Below the pieces are notes generated by a model that had not been told where the DNA came from, made no database searches, and worked only from the letters and a program-made list of their open reading frames with translations. The position numbers and the translations under genes are program-made. A stretch of DNA of 37,708 nucleotides from Asaia bogorensis (GTDB lineage Bacteria; Pseudomonadota; Alphaproteobacteria; Acetobacterales; Acetobacteraceae), in assembly GCA_945869965.1 (NCBI GenBank), contig CAMBRC010000038.1, positions 1 through 37,708 of the forward strand, read 5' to 3'. This document shows, one piece after another, positions 6,997 to 13,665 of this stretch. Position 1 is the first letter of the stretch. Each line of letters opens with the position of its first letter.

Positions 6997-8531
6997 CAGG
7001 GGAGTCTTTCGGCGTTCAAGGGGGCGAAGCTGGGTCTTGGGCCGTCGATGAGGCGCCATTTTTGTTGCAGGGCGGCGATGATGTGGCGGCGGACGATCTT
7101 GCCTTGGCCGTTGCGGGGGATTGGGGTGAGGGTGGCGTAGAAGCGGGGGCGCTTGTAGGGGGCGAGGTCGGCGCAGGCGGCGCGGGTGGCTTCTTCCCAG
7201 TTGGGGGGCGGGTTTTCGGCGACGGCGACGATGATTTCGCCCCAGTATTCGGAGGGGAAGCCGATGATGACGGTGTCGCCGGCGGGTGCGGCGGCGCGTT
7301 CGATTTCCTGGGGGTAGATTTTGTAGCCGCCTGACTTCATGGCGTCCGAGAGGCGGGCGACGAGGTGGAGGCGGCCTTGTTGGTCGATGCGGCCGATGTC
7401 GCCGGTGGGGTGGAAGCCGTCTTCTCGCCAGGGGATCGTATTGTGGTTGGCGTCGAGGATGCCGTCGGACATGTGTTGGGCACGGAGGAGGATTTCGCCT
7501 TCTTTTTCGTCGCCGTCGATGCGGATTTCGACGCCTTGGCCGGGCCAGCCGACGCAGGTGGAGCCGTCGTGGCTGGTGCTTTCGGCGAAGTAGGCGTCGG
7601 TTTCGTCGGGGCGGAGGATGGCGATGGGGTTGACGACTTCGGACTTGCCGTAGGTGACGCGGACGATGGGGCCGAACATGGCGCGGGTGCGGGCGTAGAG
7701 CTGTGGGGGGAGCGGGGCGGTGCCGGTGAAGATGGTGCGGATGCCCATGGCTTCAGCGGGGGGGAGTTCTTGGCCGGCGTAGGCGGCGGTGAGTTTGGCC
7801 AGGACGGTGGGGGCGGCGAACATCGCTTCGAGTGTGCCGGATGCCAGGAGGGGGTGGATGCGGTCGGGGTCGACGCCGTCGTGGAGGATGACGGTGCCGC
7901 CCTGGTTGAGCCAGGCGAAGCTTTGCAGGGAGGCGCCGTGGGCGAAGGGGGTCATGAGGAGGCAGCGGCTGCCGGCGGCGGGGAGCCAGGGGAGGCTGGC
8001 CTGGAGGAGGAGGTTGCCGGTGAAGCGGGCCTGTTGGCTGGTGACGATGGCTTTGGGGCGACCGGTGGTGCCGGAGGTGAAGCCGATGCGGCCGGGGAAG
8101 TGCGGGGGGACATCGGGGAAGTTGGTGGCGGTCAGGGTTTGCGGGGAGATGGTGGTGATGTCGTGGGTGGCGATGGCGTGGTCGCGGAAGAATTGGGCGT
8201 GTTCGGGGGCGCAGACCACGGTGGTGCAGCCGGCGGTGGTTAGGGCGTCGCGGCGTTCGGCTTCGGTGTAGGCGATGTTGAGGGGGACTTCGGCGGCGCC
8301 GGTGAGCTGGATGGCGTAGGAGGCGGCGACGGCCAGGCGGGAGTTGCGCATCAGGGAGGCGATCTTGGTGCCGGGGCCGGCGCCGGATTGGAGGAGGGCG
8401 CGGGCGAGGCCGGCGGCGTGGTCGGCGATTTCGGCGTAGGTGGCGCAGCCCTGGGCGTCCTGGACGGCGATGCGGGGGCCGAAGCGGGCGCGCAGGCTTT
8501 GGTGATGGCGGCCCCAGTTGATCGCCGGCAT
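6996..8531 (-). CDS. AMP-dependent acyl-CoA synthetase/ligase
   Basis: A 511-residue ANL-superfamily enzyme that activates a carboxylic acid with ATP and CoA through an acyl-adenylate. The phosphate loop TSGTTGRPK is at residues 152-160. YGKSE follows near the middle. GDIGRIDQQGRLHLVARLSD with KSGGYKIYPQEIE marks the hinge and the C-terminal domain. The final PRNGQGKIVRRH carries the catalytic lysine motif. The chain length matches medium- or long-chain and aromatic acid ligases, but the substrate is not readable. The ATG at 8531 has GAGGGA upstream. The CoA-transferase gene follows with a one-base overlap. Confidence 0.88.
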   Translation of the reverse strand: MPAINWGRHHQSLRARFGPRIAVQDAQGCATYAEIADHAAGLARALLQSGAGPGTKIASLMRNSRLAVAASYAIQLTGAAEVPLNIAYTEAERRDALTTAGCTTVVCAPEHAQFFRDHAIATHDITTISPQTLTATNFPDVPPHFPGRIGFTSGTTGRPKAIVTSQQARFTGNLLLQASLPWLPAAGSRCLLMTPFAHGASLQSFAWLNQGGTVILHDGVDPDRIHPLLASGTLEAMFAAPTVLAKLTAAYAGQELPPAEAMGIRTIFTGTAPLPPQLYARTRAMFGPIVRVTYGKSEVVNPIAILRPDETDAYFAESTSHDGSTCVGWPGQGVEIRIDGDEKEGEILLRAQHMSDGILDANHNTIPWREDGFHPTGDIGRIDQQGRLHLVARLSDAMKSGGYKIYPQEIERAAAPAGDTVIIGFPSEYWGEIIVAVAENPPPNWEEATRAACADLAPYKRPRFYATLTPIPRNGQGKIVRRHIIAALQQKWRLIDGPRPSFAPLNAERLP

Positions 8532-8855
8532 GGTGGGGGTTCCCTCGGGTGGTGGTGGGGCTTTCCTAGGGAAGGTGGGGGCTGGGGGCAAATCTTGGGA
8601 GTGCCAATTGTGAGGGGGGAGTAAATTGAGATGGTGGTGGCAACCCAGGGCTGTCGCAGGTGACTTGCGCGCCGCGGTCGGCACAGCAAGAAAGCAAGTG
8701 GTCACAGAGGACACAGAGGGCCACAGAGGACACAGAGAAGAAGGGCAGGAGTGGCGGGGTATCGGTTCCGCGCGACACGGGTTTGCGGACCTGTACGGGC
8801 GATCCGGTCATCGTCGGCGGGTGCATAGATCAAGGGAAGCGTTACGGGTAGCGAG
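8532..8855. other. Divergent intergenic region with short direct repeats
   Basis: A 324-bp gap between the minus-strand acyl-CoA synthetase and a plus-strand 85-residue protein. It probably holds both promoters, but I see no convincing boxes. The only clear structure is a purine-rich direct repeat at 8703-8737. Confidence 0.6.
8703..8737. repeat. Purine-rich 16-bp direct repeat
   Basis: CACAGAGGACACAGAG occurs at 8703-8718 and again at 8722-8737, a 19-bp period. Each copy is itself built from CACAGAG blocks. The motif recalls a dispersed intergenic repeat that appears as ATEDTEK-like peptides in conceptual translations of many genomes. Its function is unknown. Confidence 0.7.
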
Positions 8856-9113
8856 ATGATACGATATTGGCTGACATTTTCGGGGCTTGACACCCCGCAT
8901 CCCATAAACCTGGGGTGTGGCGTCACGGCACGGAGCTATGACGACGCAATGGTGCTCGTCCAAGCGGCGTTTCCCGATCTGGCGGTTGGGTCGCCTGCGA
9001 CTGTCGTCGAGAACATCGACATCTCGACGCTGGATGCCAAGCATGTCCTTCCGAATGTCGGAAACGTGCTGGCGCGCGGCGTGTGGTGGCCGTGGCAGGG
9101 CCTCGGCAGATAG
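8856..9113 (+). CDS. Small conserved-looking hypothetical protein (85 aa)
   Basis: An 85-residue soluble protein with balanced composition, unlike the Arg/Gly/Pro shadows around it. The segments NLGCGVTARSYDDAMVLVQ and NIDISTLDAKHVLPNVGN read like a compact globular domain and recall short uncharacterised proteins carrying a GCGVTA-like motif. I can assign no function. The ATG at 8856 has only a weak upstream AGCGAG. It precedes an enoyl-CoA hydratase by 24 bp on the same strand, so co-transcription is likely. The coding status rests on composition and this recollection, not on a search. Confidence 0.65.
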   Translation: MIRYWLTFSGLDTPHPINLGCGVTARSYDDAMVLVQAAFPDLAVGSPATVVENIDISTLDAKHVLPNVGNVLARGVWWPWQGLGR

Positions 9114-9137
9114 ATCAACGAGAATGCGAAGGACATC

Positions 9138-9929
9138 ATGAAGACCTTTGAAACGCTGTTGCTGGACGAGCCCGCCGCGCATGTGTTGCGGGTGACGCTG
9201 AACCGGCCGGAAGTGTCCAATGCGATGAATACGCAGATGGGTATGGACAAGCTGGCGCTGTTCGACTGGCTGTGCGCGGAGCCCGGCTTGTATCGGTGCC
9301 TGATCCTGACCGGGGCGGGGAAGAAGGCGTTTTGTGCGGGGGGGGACCTCAAGCAGCGCAACGGGATGACTGACGAACAGTGGCAGGCGCAGCATTACAT
9401 GTTCGAGCGCGGGGTGCGGGCGATGCTGGCGTGCCCGGTGCCGATCATCGGGGCGATCAACGGGGCGGCCTATGGCGGGGGGTGCGAGCTGGCGCTGTCG
9501 TGCGACTTTGCCTATGCGGCGAGCACGGCGCGGTTTGCGCTGACCGAGGTGACGCTGGGGATCATGCCGGGGGCTGGCGGGACGCAGAACATGCCGCGGG
9601 CGGTGGGGATGCGGCGAGGGAAGGAGATTTTGCTGACGGGGTTGCCGTTTACGGCGGCGCAGGCGTTGGAGTGGGGAGTGGTGAATCGCGTGTGCGAGCC
9701 TGGGGCGTTGCAGGCGGAGGTTTTGGCGACGGCGGAGCGGATTGCGGGGAATGCGCCGTTGTCGACGCGGCAGATCAAGCATTCGGTGAATACCGGGATG
9801 CAGATGGATATCCACAGCGCGCTGATGTTCGAGATCGAGGTGTATAACCGGCTGCCGCCGACGGAGGATCGCCGCGAGGGGGTTCTGGCGTTCAACGAGA
9901 AGCGCAAGCCGGTGTTCAAGGGGCGGTAG
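9138..9929 (+). CDS. Enoyl-CoA hydratase/isomerase family protein
   Basis: A 263-residue crotonase-fold enzyme. The oxyanion motif FCAGGDLKQ is at about residues 65-73. AYGGGCELALSCD carries Glu117 and FALTEVTLGIMPGAGGTQ carries Glu137, the two catalytic glutamates at the canonical spacing. It is expected to hydrate an enoyl-CoA in beta-oxidation-like catabolism; the exact acyl chain is unknown. It differs in sequence from the other crotonase at 2451-3224, so the two are unlikely to be recent duplicates. The start ATG at 9138 is the first residue of a normal family N-terminus; its upstream site (GAAGGAC) is acceptable. An AT-rich hairpin follows the stop codon. Confidence 0.9.
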   Translation: MKTFETLLLDEPAAHVLRVTLNRPEVSNAMNTQMGMDKLALFDWLCAEPGLYRCLILTGAGKKAFCAGGDLKQRNGMTDEQWQAQHYMFERGVRAMLACPVPIIGAINGAAYGGGCELALSCDFAYAASTARFALTEVTLGIMPGAGGTQNMPRAVGMRRGKEILLTGLPFTAAQALEWGVVNRVCEPGALQAEVLATAERIAGNAPLSTRQIKHSVNTGMQMDIHSALMFEIEVYNRLPPTEDRREGVLAFNEKRKPVFKGR

Positions 9930-9978
9930 CAAGCGGATGAAAAGTTTTTGCTTCTTTTTTCAAAAAGAAGCGCTTGCT
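9928..9978 (+). terminator. Nested stem-loop after the enoyl-CoA hydratase gene
   Basis: AGCAAGCG (9928-9935) can pair with CGCTTGCT (9971-9978). Inside lies a second palindrome with 9-bp arms CTTCTTTTT and AAAAAGAAG (9951-9970) around TC. The structure starts on the stop codon. It is a shorter relative of the AT-rich palindrome found elsewhere in the window and may act in termination or 3' end protection. It lacks a canonical U-tract after the outer stem. Confidence 0.5.
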
Positions 9979-10031
9979 GTCTTTCTGGCGGGCGCGTCTG
10001 CTAGGGTCGCGCAGGACATAGGAGAAGTTTG

Positions 10032-10172
10032 ATGGCCAAGGGCAAGGACAAGGGCGGGCGCGAGAAGAAGAAGCCGAAGGCGGACAAGAAGCCGGCGGCC
10101 GCGGCGACGACGTTCATGCGGCCGATGCCGGTTGGGTCAAAGCCGAGTTCGAAGCCGGCGAAGGACGAATAG
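10032..10172 (+). CDS. Small Lys-rich protein (46 aa)
   Basis: A 46-residue ORF running from MAKGKDKGGREKKKPKADKK to a C-terminal KPAKDE, with about a quarter lysine and no hydrophobic stretch. It has a strong Shine-Dalgarno (AGGAGAAG at about 10020-10027) spaced well before ATG 10032. The start MAKG followed by a basic EKKKPK block resembles a family of tiny basic proteins that I recall as widespread and uncharacterised in proteobacteria. Nucleic-acid binding is possible but unproven. It sits between an enoyl-CoA hydratase and an MmgE/PrpD gene on the same strand, 28 bp before the latter. Confidence 0.65.
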   Translation: MAKGKDKGGREKKKPKADKKPAAAATTFMRPMPVGSKPSSKPAKDE

Positions 10173-10200
10173 GCGGCACTTGCCGGCGGGGGGATTTGCG

Positions 10201-11541
10201 ATGGAACTGACGCGCGCCATTGTCCGGCGGACACGTGGGTTGCGGTTTGGCGACTTGCCGGCGGAAATCAGGGCGTTGGCGCGGCAGTGCATTCTGGACA
10301 GTGTGGCCGTCGGGCTGGCGGGGGGGGATGATCCGCTGGTGCGGATGTTGTTGGCGGAGGCGGAGGAGGCTGGGGGGGCTGGGCAGGCGAGTGTCTGGGG
10401 GAGTGGGGTGCGGTTGCCGGCGGGGGCGGCGGCGCTGGTCAATGGGACGATGGCGCATGCGCTGGATTATGACGATGTGAATTTGGCGATGCCTGGGCAT
10501 CCTTCGGTTGCGGTTTTGCCGGCGGTCTTGGCGCTGGGGGAGGCGCGGGGGGCTTCTGGGGCCGAGGTGATGACGGCGTTCGTGGTGGGGTATGAGGTGG
10601 CGTGCCGGGTTGGGCGGGCGATCGCGCCGGGGCATTACGATGTCCTTGGGTTTCATTCGACGGGGACGGTGGGGACGTTCGGGGCGGCGGCGGGGTGTGC
10701 GCATCTGCTGGGGCTGGACGAGGAACAGACGCTGCATGCGCTGGGGATCGCGGCGACGCAGGCGGCGGGGTTGAAGTCGATGTTTGGGACGATGTGCAAG
10801 CCGCTGCATGCCGGGCGGGCGGCGCAGAACGGGTTGCTGGCGGCGAAGCTGGCGGCGCGGGGGTTTGTTTCGCGGGTCGACAGTTTGGAGTGCCGGCAGG
10901 GGTTTGCGGCGACGCATTCGCCGGATTTCTGGCCGGAGCGGGCGTTGGAGGAGCCGGCGGGCGGGTGGCATATCCGGGCGAATTTGTTCAAGTATCATGC
11001 GGCTTGTTACCTGACCCATGCGGGGATCGAGGCGGCGCGGATGTTGCGCGGGCGGCCGGGGGTGACGGCGGAGCGGATTGCGGCGATCACGTTGCGGGTG
11101 GATGAGTCCACAGACCGGGTCTGCAATATTGCCGAGCCGGTGACCGGGCTGGAGGCGAAGTTCTCGCATCGGTTGACGGCGGCGATGGCCTTGGCGGGGT
11201 TGGAGACGAGTGCGCTGGGGACGTTCAGCGCCGCGGTGGCGGGGGACCCGCGGGTGGTGGCGCTGCGGGATCGCGTCAGTGTGGAGTTGGTGCCTGGGTT
11301 TGGGCAGACGCATGCGGCGATGGATATCCGGCTGGTGGATCAGACGACGCTGAGCGCCGAGCATGATGCCGGGGTTCCGGCGGCGGATGTGGCGCAGCAG
11401 GGCGTGCGCATCCGGGAGAAATTCGATGGGCTGGTGGCGCCGGTGTTGGGGGCTGCGCGGGGGGCGGCGTTGGGCGAGGCGTTGGACGGGTTTGAGCAGG
11501 CCGCGTCGGTTACCCCGCTGGCGGCGCTGTGGGCGGGGTGA
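10201..11541 (+). CDS. MmgE/PrpD family protein
   Basis: A 446-residue member of the MmgE/PrpD family, which includes 2-methylcitrate dehydratase (PrpD), cis-aconitate decarboxylase-type and related enzymes acting on small tricarboxylates or dicarboxylates. The characteristic NGTMAHALDYDD segment lies near residues 80-91, followed by GHPSVAVLPA, FHSTGTVGTFGAAA and KPLHAGRAAQNG, all typical of the fold. Length is normal. ATG 10201 was chosen because the family N-terminus starts there; upstream in-frame sequence is basic non-family residue. Its substrate is unknown. PrpD itself would be expected next to prpC and prpB, which are absent, so a dedicated methylcitrate role is doubtful. The 3' end overlaps the convergent DUF1194 gene by 32 bp. 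Confidence 0.85.
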   Translation: MELTRAIVRRTRGLRFGDLPAEIRALARQCILDSVAVGLAGGDDPLVRMLLAEAEEAGGAGQASVWGSGVRLPAGAAALVNGTMAHALDYDDVNLAMPGHPSVAVLPAVLALGEARGASGAEVMTAFVVGYEVACRVGRAIAPGHYDVLGFHSTGTVGTFGAAAGCAHLLGLDEEQTLHALGIAATQAAGLKSMFGTMCKPLHAGRAAQNGLLAAKLAARGFVSRVDSLECRQGFAATHSPDFWPERALEEPAGGWHIRANLFKYHAACYLTHAGIEAARMLRGRPGVTAERIAAITLRVDESTDRVCNIAEPVTGLEAKFSHRLTAAMALAGLETSALGTFSAAVAGDPRVVALRDRVSVELVPGFGQTHAAMDIRLVDQTTLSAEHDAGVPAADVAQQGVRIREKFDGLVAPVLGAARGAALGEALDGFEQAASVTPLAALWAG

Positions 11542-12232
11542 GGCCGGCGATTTCGGTCAGCAGCTTGCGGCGGATCGCGGTGCCGAAGTTCTCGAAATCC
11601 TCGGCGACGATCAGGAAGGCGCCCTGGCCGCCGATCACGTTTTCCCGGTAGTACGGCTCCAGGTCCGGTTGCGGGGCGCGGCCGAAATTGGGGCGGTCGT
11701 TGACGATCGGTAGGCCGTTGATGACCACGCCTTCGGCGACGAGTTGGTCGCGGATGATTTCGGACGGCGGGCCGCTGTTGTTGATGCCGTCGCCGGAGAC
11801 GTCGATGACGCGGCGGTCGGCGGTGTAGGGGCTCTGGGCCAGGGTTTTTCGGCTGAAGATCAGGGCGCCGGAGAGGCTGGTCCAGGACATGCTGTCGCGC
11901 GACGCGCCGCCCAGGGCGATGGCCCAGTTGGCGCAGTCGGCGGGGCTGGCGAGGCGGGTCCAGGGGAGGACCAGGCGCTGGTATTGGATCCCTGCCCATT
12001 CGACGTAGGCCGCGGCAATGGCGCCGTGCGGGCCGCCGGTGATGGCGGCGACGACTTGCGGGTCGACCATGGCCTCGCGGTAGCCCTCGCGTTGCAGGCG
12101 GGCTTCTTCCTCGTCGACGGAACGGGAAACATCAACGGCCATGACAAGGAGAAGGTCGACCTCGGTTGAGGCGCGGGCGGGGCGGGGGATGGCCAGGGCG
12201 GCGCTTGCCGTGAGTAGACTGCGCCGTCGCAT
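11510..12232 (-). CDS. DUF1194 (von Willebrand factor A-like) exported protein
   Basis: A 240-residue protein with an N-terminal signal (MRRRSLLTASAALAIPRPARA) and then a VWA-like fold. VDVSRSVD at residues 33-40 carries the MIDAS-type DxSxS, with SMSWTSLSGAL further on and VIDVSGDGIN for the later metal or structural Asp. This matches DUF1194 proteins, whose function is unknown; metal-dependent adhesion or complex assembly in the periplasm is inferred from the fold. The start at 12232 has GGAGGG upstream; an in-frame start at 12286 would bury the signal peptide. Its last 32 bases overlap the convergent MmgE/PrpD gene. Confidence 0.85.
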   Translation of the reverse strand: MRRRSLLTASAALAIPRPARASTEVDLLLVMAVDVSRSVDEEEARLQREGYREAMVDPQVVAAITGGPHGAIAAAYVEWAGIQYQRLVLPWTRLASPADCANWAIALGGASRDSMSWTSLSGALIFSRKTLAQSPYTADRRVIDVSGDGINNSGPPSEIIRDQLVAEGVVINGLPIVNDRPNFGRAPQPDLEPYYRENVIGGQGAFLIVAEDFENFGTAIRRKLLTEIAGLTPPTAPPAG

Positions 12233-12283
12233 GCCCCGCCCTCCGTGTGGATGCATAGTGCAGCGCAGGTGGTTGGGCAAAAG

Positions 12284-12319
12284 CAAGGAAAAGGAAAACC
12301 AGGGGTCCGAGCCCCCTGG
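12284..12319 (-). terminator. Rho-independent-type terminator after the acyl-CoA dehydrogenase gene
   Basis: CCAGGGG (12299-12305) pairs with CCCCTGG (12313-12319). Read on the minus strand the stem is followed by the T-rich tail TTTTCCTTTTCCTTG. It lies 46 bp after the dehydrogenase stop and before the DUF1194 gene. Confidence 0.6.
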
Positions 12320-12344
12320 ACCCTCAATTCCTAGGTCATGGGGT

Positions 12345-12363
12345 CTGGGGCCGCCGGCCCCAG
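12345..12363. repeat. GC-rich hairpin, 8-bp arms
   Basis: CTGGGGCC and GGCCCCAG form perfect arms around GCC, ending one base before the acyl-CoA dehydrogenase stop codon. With the neighbouring hairpin at 12299-12319 it makes a two-hairpin 3' region. There is no T-tract of its own. Confidence 0.65.
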
Positions 12364-12364
12364 C

Positions 12365-13552
12365 CTAAAAGCTTCTTGGCATGCCCAGCACGTGTTGGCC
12401 GACGTAGGACAGCACGAGGTTGGTGGAGATCGGGGCGATCTGGTAGAGGCGGGATTCGCGCCATTTGCGTTCGATGTCGTATTCGCGGGCGTAGCTGAAG
12501 CCACCGTGGGTTTGCATGGCGGCTTCGGCGGCTTTCCAGGTGGCTTCGCTGGCGAGCATTTTGGCGATGTTGGCGTCGGCGCCGCAGTCCCGGCCGGCCT
12601 GGAAGAGGGCGGCGGCGCGGCGGCAGATCATGTCGGCGGCTTCGAGTTCGGCCCAGGCGCGGGCGATGGGGAACTGGACGCCTTGGTTCTGGCCGATCGG
12701 GCGGCCGAAGACCTGGCGTTCGTTGGCGTAGGCGACGGATTTCTTGATGAACCATTTGCCGTCGCCGATGCATTCGCTGGCGACCAGGATGCGTTCGGCG
12801 TTCATGCCGTCGAGGATGTAGCGAAAGCCGCGGCCTTCCTGGCCGATCAGGCTGTCGGCGGGGATGCGCAAATTGTCGAAGAAGAGTTCGGTGGTGTTGT
12901 GGTTGATCATCGCCTTGATCGGGCGGATCGTGAGGCCGTTGCCGACGGCTTTGCAGATGTCGACGAGGAAGACGCTGAGGCCGTCGGATTTTTTGGCGAC
13001 GCCGTCCTGGGGGGTGGTGCGGGCCAGGAGGAGGAGGAGGTCGGAATGGGCGGCCCTAGAGGTCCAGACCTTTTGGCCGTTGACGATGTATGAGTCGCCG
13101 TCGCGCACGGCGCGGGTGCGCAGCGAGGTGGTGTCGGTGCCGCTGGTGGGTTCGGTCACGCCAAAAGCCTGGAGGCGGAGTTCGCCGGTGGCGATCTTCG
13201 GGAGGTAGGTTTTTTTCTGTTCGGGGGAGCCGTGACGCAGGAGGGTGCCCATGATGTACATCTGGGCGTGGCCTTGGCTGGCGGTGCAGCCGGAGGCGTT
13301 GATTTCCTCCAGAATGACGGCGGCGGCGCGCAGGGGGAGACCGGTGCCGCCGTATTCCTCGGGGATGAGGGCGGCGAGGTAGCCGGCCTGGGTCAGTTCG
13401 TTGATGAAGGCGGTGGGGTAGTCCTCGCGTTCTTCCAGGCCGCGCCAGTATTCGCCGGGGTATTTGGAACAGAGGCGCTGGACGGCTTCGCGCAACTCCG
13501 GAAAATCGTTGCCTGCGGGAACCATGGTCAGGTCGGCTTGCTCGGTGTCCAT
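12365..13552 (-). CDS. Acyl-CoA dehydrogenase
   Basis: A 395-residue FAD-dependent acyl-CoA dehydrogenase that introduces a 2,3 double bond into an acyl-CoA. FGVTEPTSGTD at residues 130-140, GQKVWTSRA at 159-167 and RPIGQNQGVQFPIA at 284-297 are the flavin and substrate signatures. The glutamate usually found near the C-terminus (in a YEGT-type motif) is replaced by Gln371 in LYQIAPIST. Glu253 in NAERILVA lies where isovaleryl-CoA dehydrogenase places its base. The start ATG 13552 has GGAGGCG upstream. It is divergent from a CoA-transferase across a palindrome-containing promoter, which suggests common regulation. Confidence 0.9.
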   Translation of the reverse strand: MDTEQADLTMVPAGNDFPELREAVQRLCSKYPGEYWRGLEEREDYPTAFINELTQAGYLAALIPEEYGGTGLPLRAAAVILEEINASGCTASQGHAQMYIMGTLLRHGSPEQKKTYLPKIATGELRLQAFGVTEPTSGTDTTSLRTRAVRDGDSYIVNGQKVWTSRAAHSDLLLLLARTTPQDGVAKKSDGLSVFLVDICKAVGNGLTIRPIKAMINHNTTELFFDNLRIPADSLIGQEGRGFRYILDGMNAERILVASECIGDGKWFIKKSVAYANERQVFGRPIGQNQGVQFPIARAWAELEAADMICRRAAALFQAGRDCGADANIAKMLASEATWKAAEAAMQTHGGFSYAREYDIERKWRESRLYQIAPISTNLVLSYVGQHVLGMPRSF

Positions 13553-13598
13553 CGTCGCCTCCGTGGTCAGTGCCCTGGCATATGGCTGGACCGCCGCC

Positions 13599-13616
13599 GG
13601 GTCAACGCGTTGACCC
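13599..13616. promoter_or_regulatory. Perfect 18-bp palindrome, candidate operator
   Basis: GGGTCAACGCGTTGACCC is its own reverse complement. It lies in the 113-bp gap between the divergent acyl-CoA dehydrogenase (start 13552) and CoA-transferase (start 13666) genes, near the middle. It may bind a dimeric repressor or activator controlling both; no regulator gene is adjacent. Confidence 0.6.
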
Positions 13617-13665
13617 CCCTGCCCGGCCTGCCTAGCCTCCGCGGCCGGACTCGGAGGGATTGCGG

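Noticed and set aside
10201-11541. prpD of a methylcitrate cycle
   Set aside because: No prpB or prpC nearby, and the family is broad, so only the family name is given.
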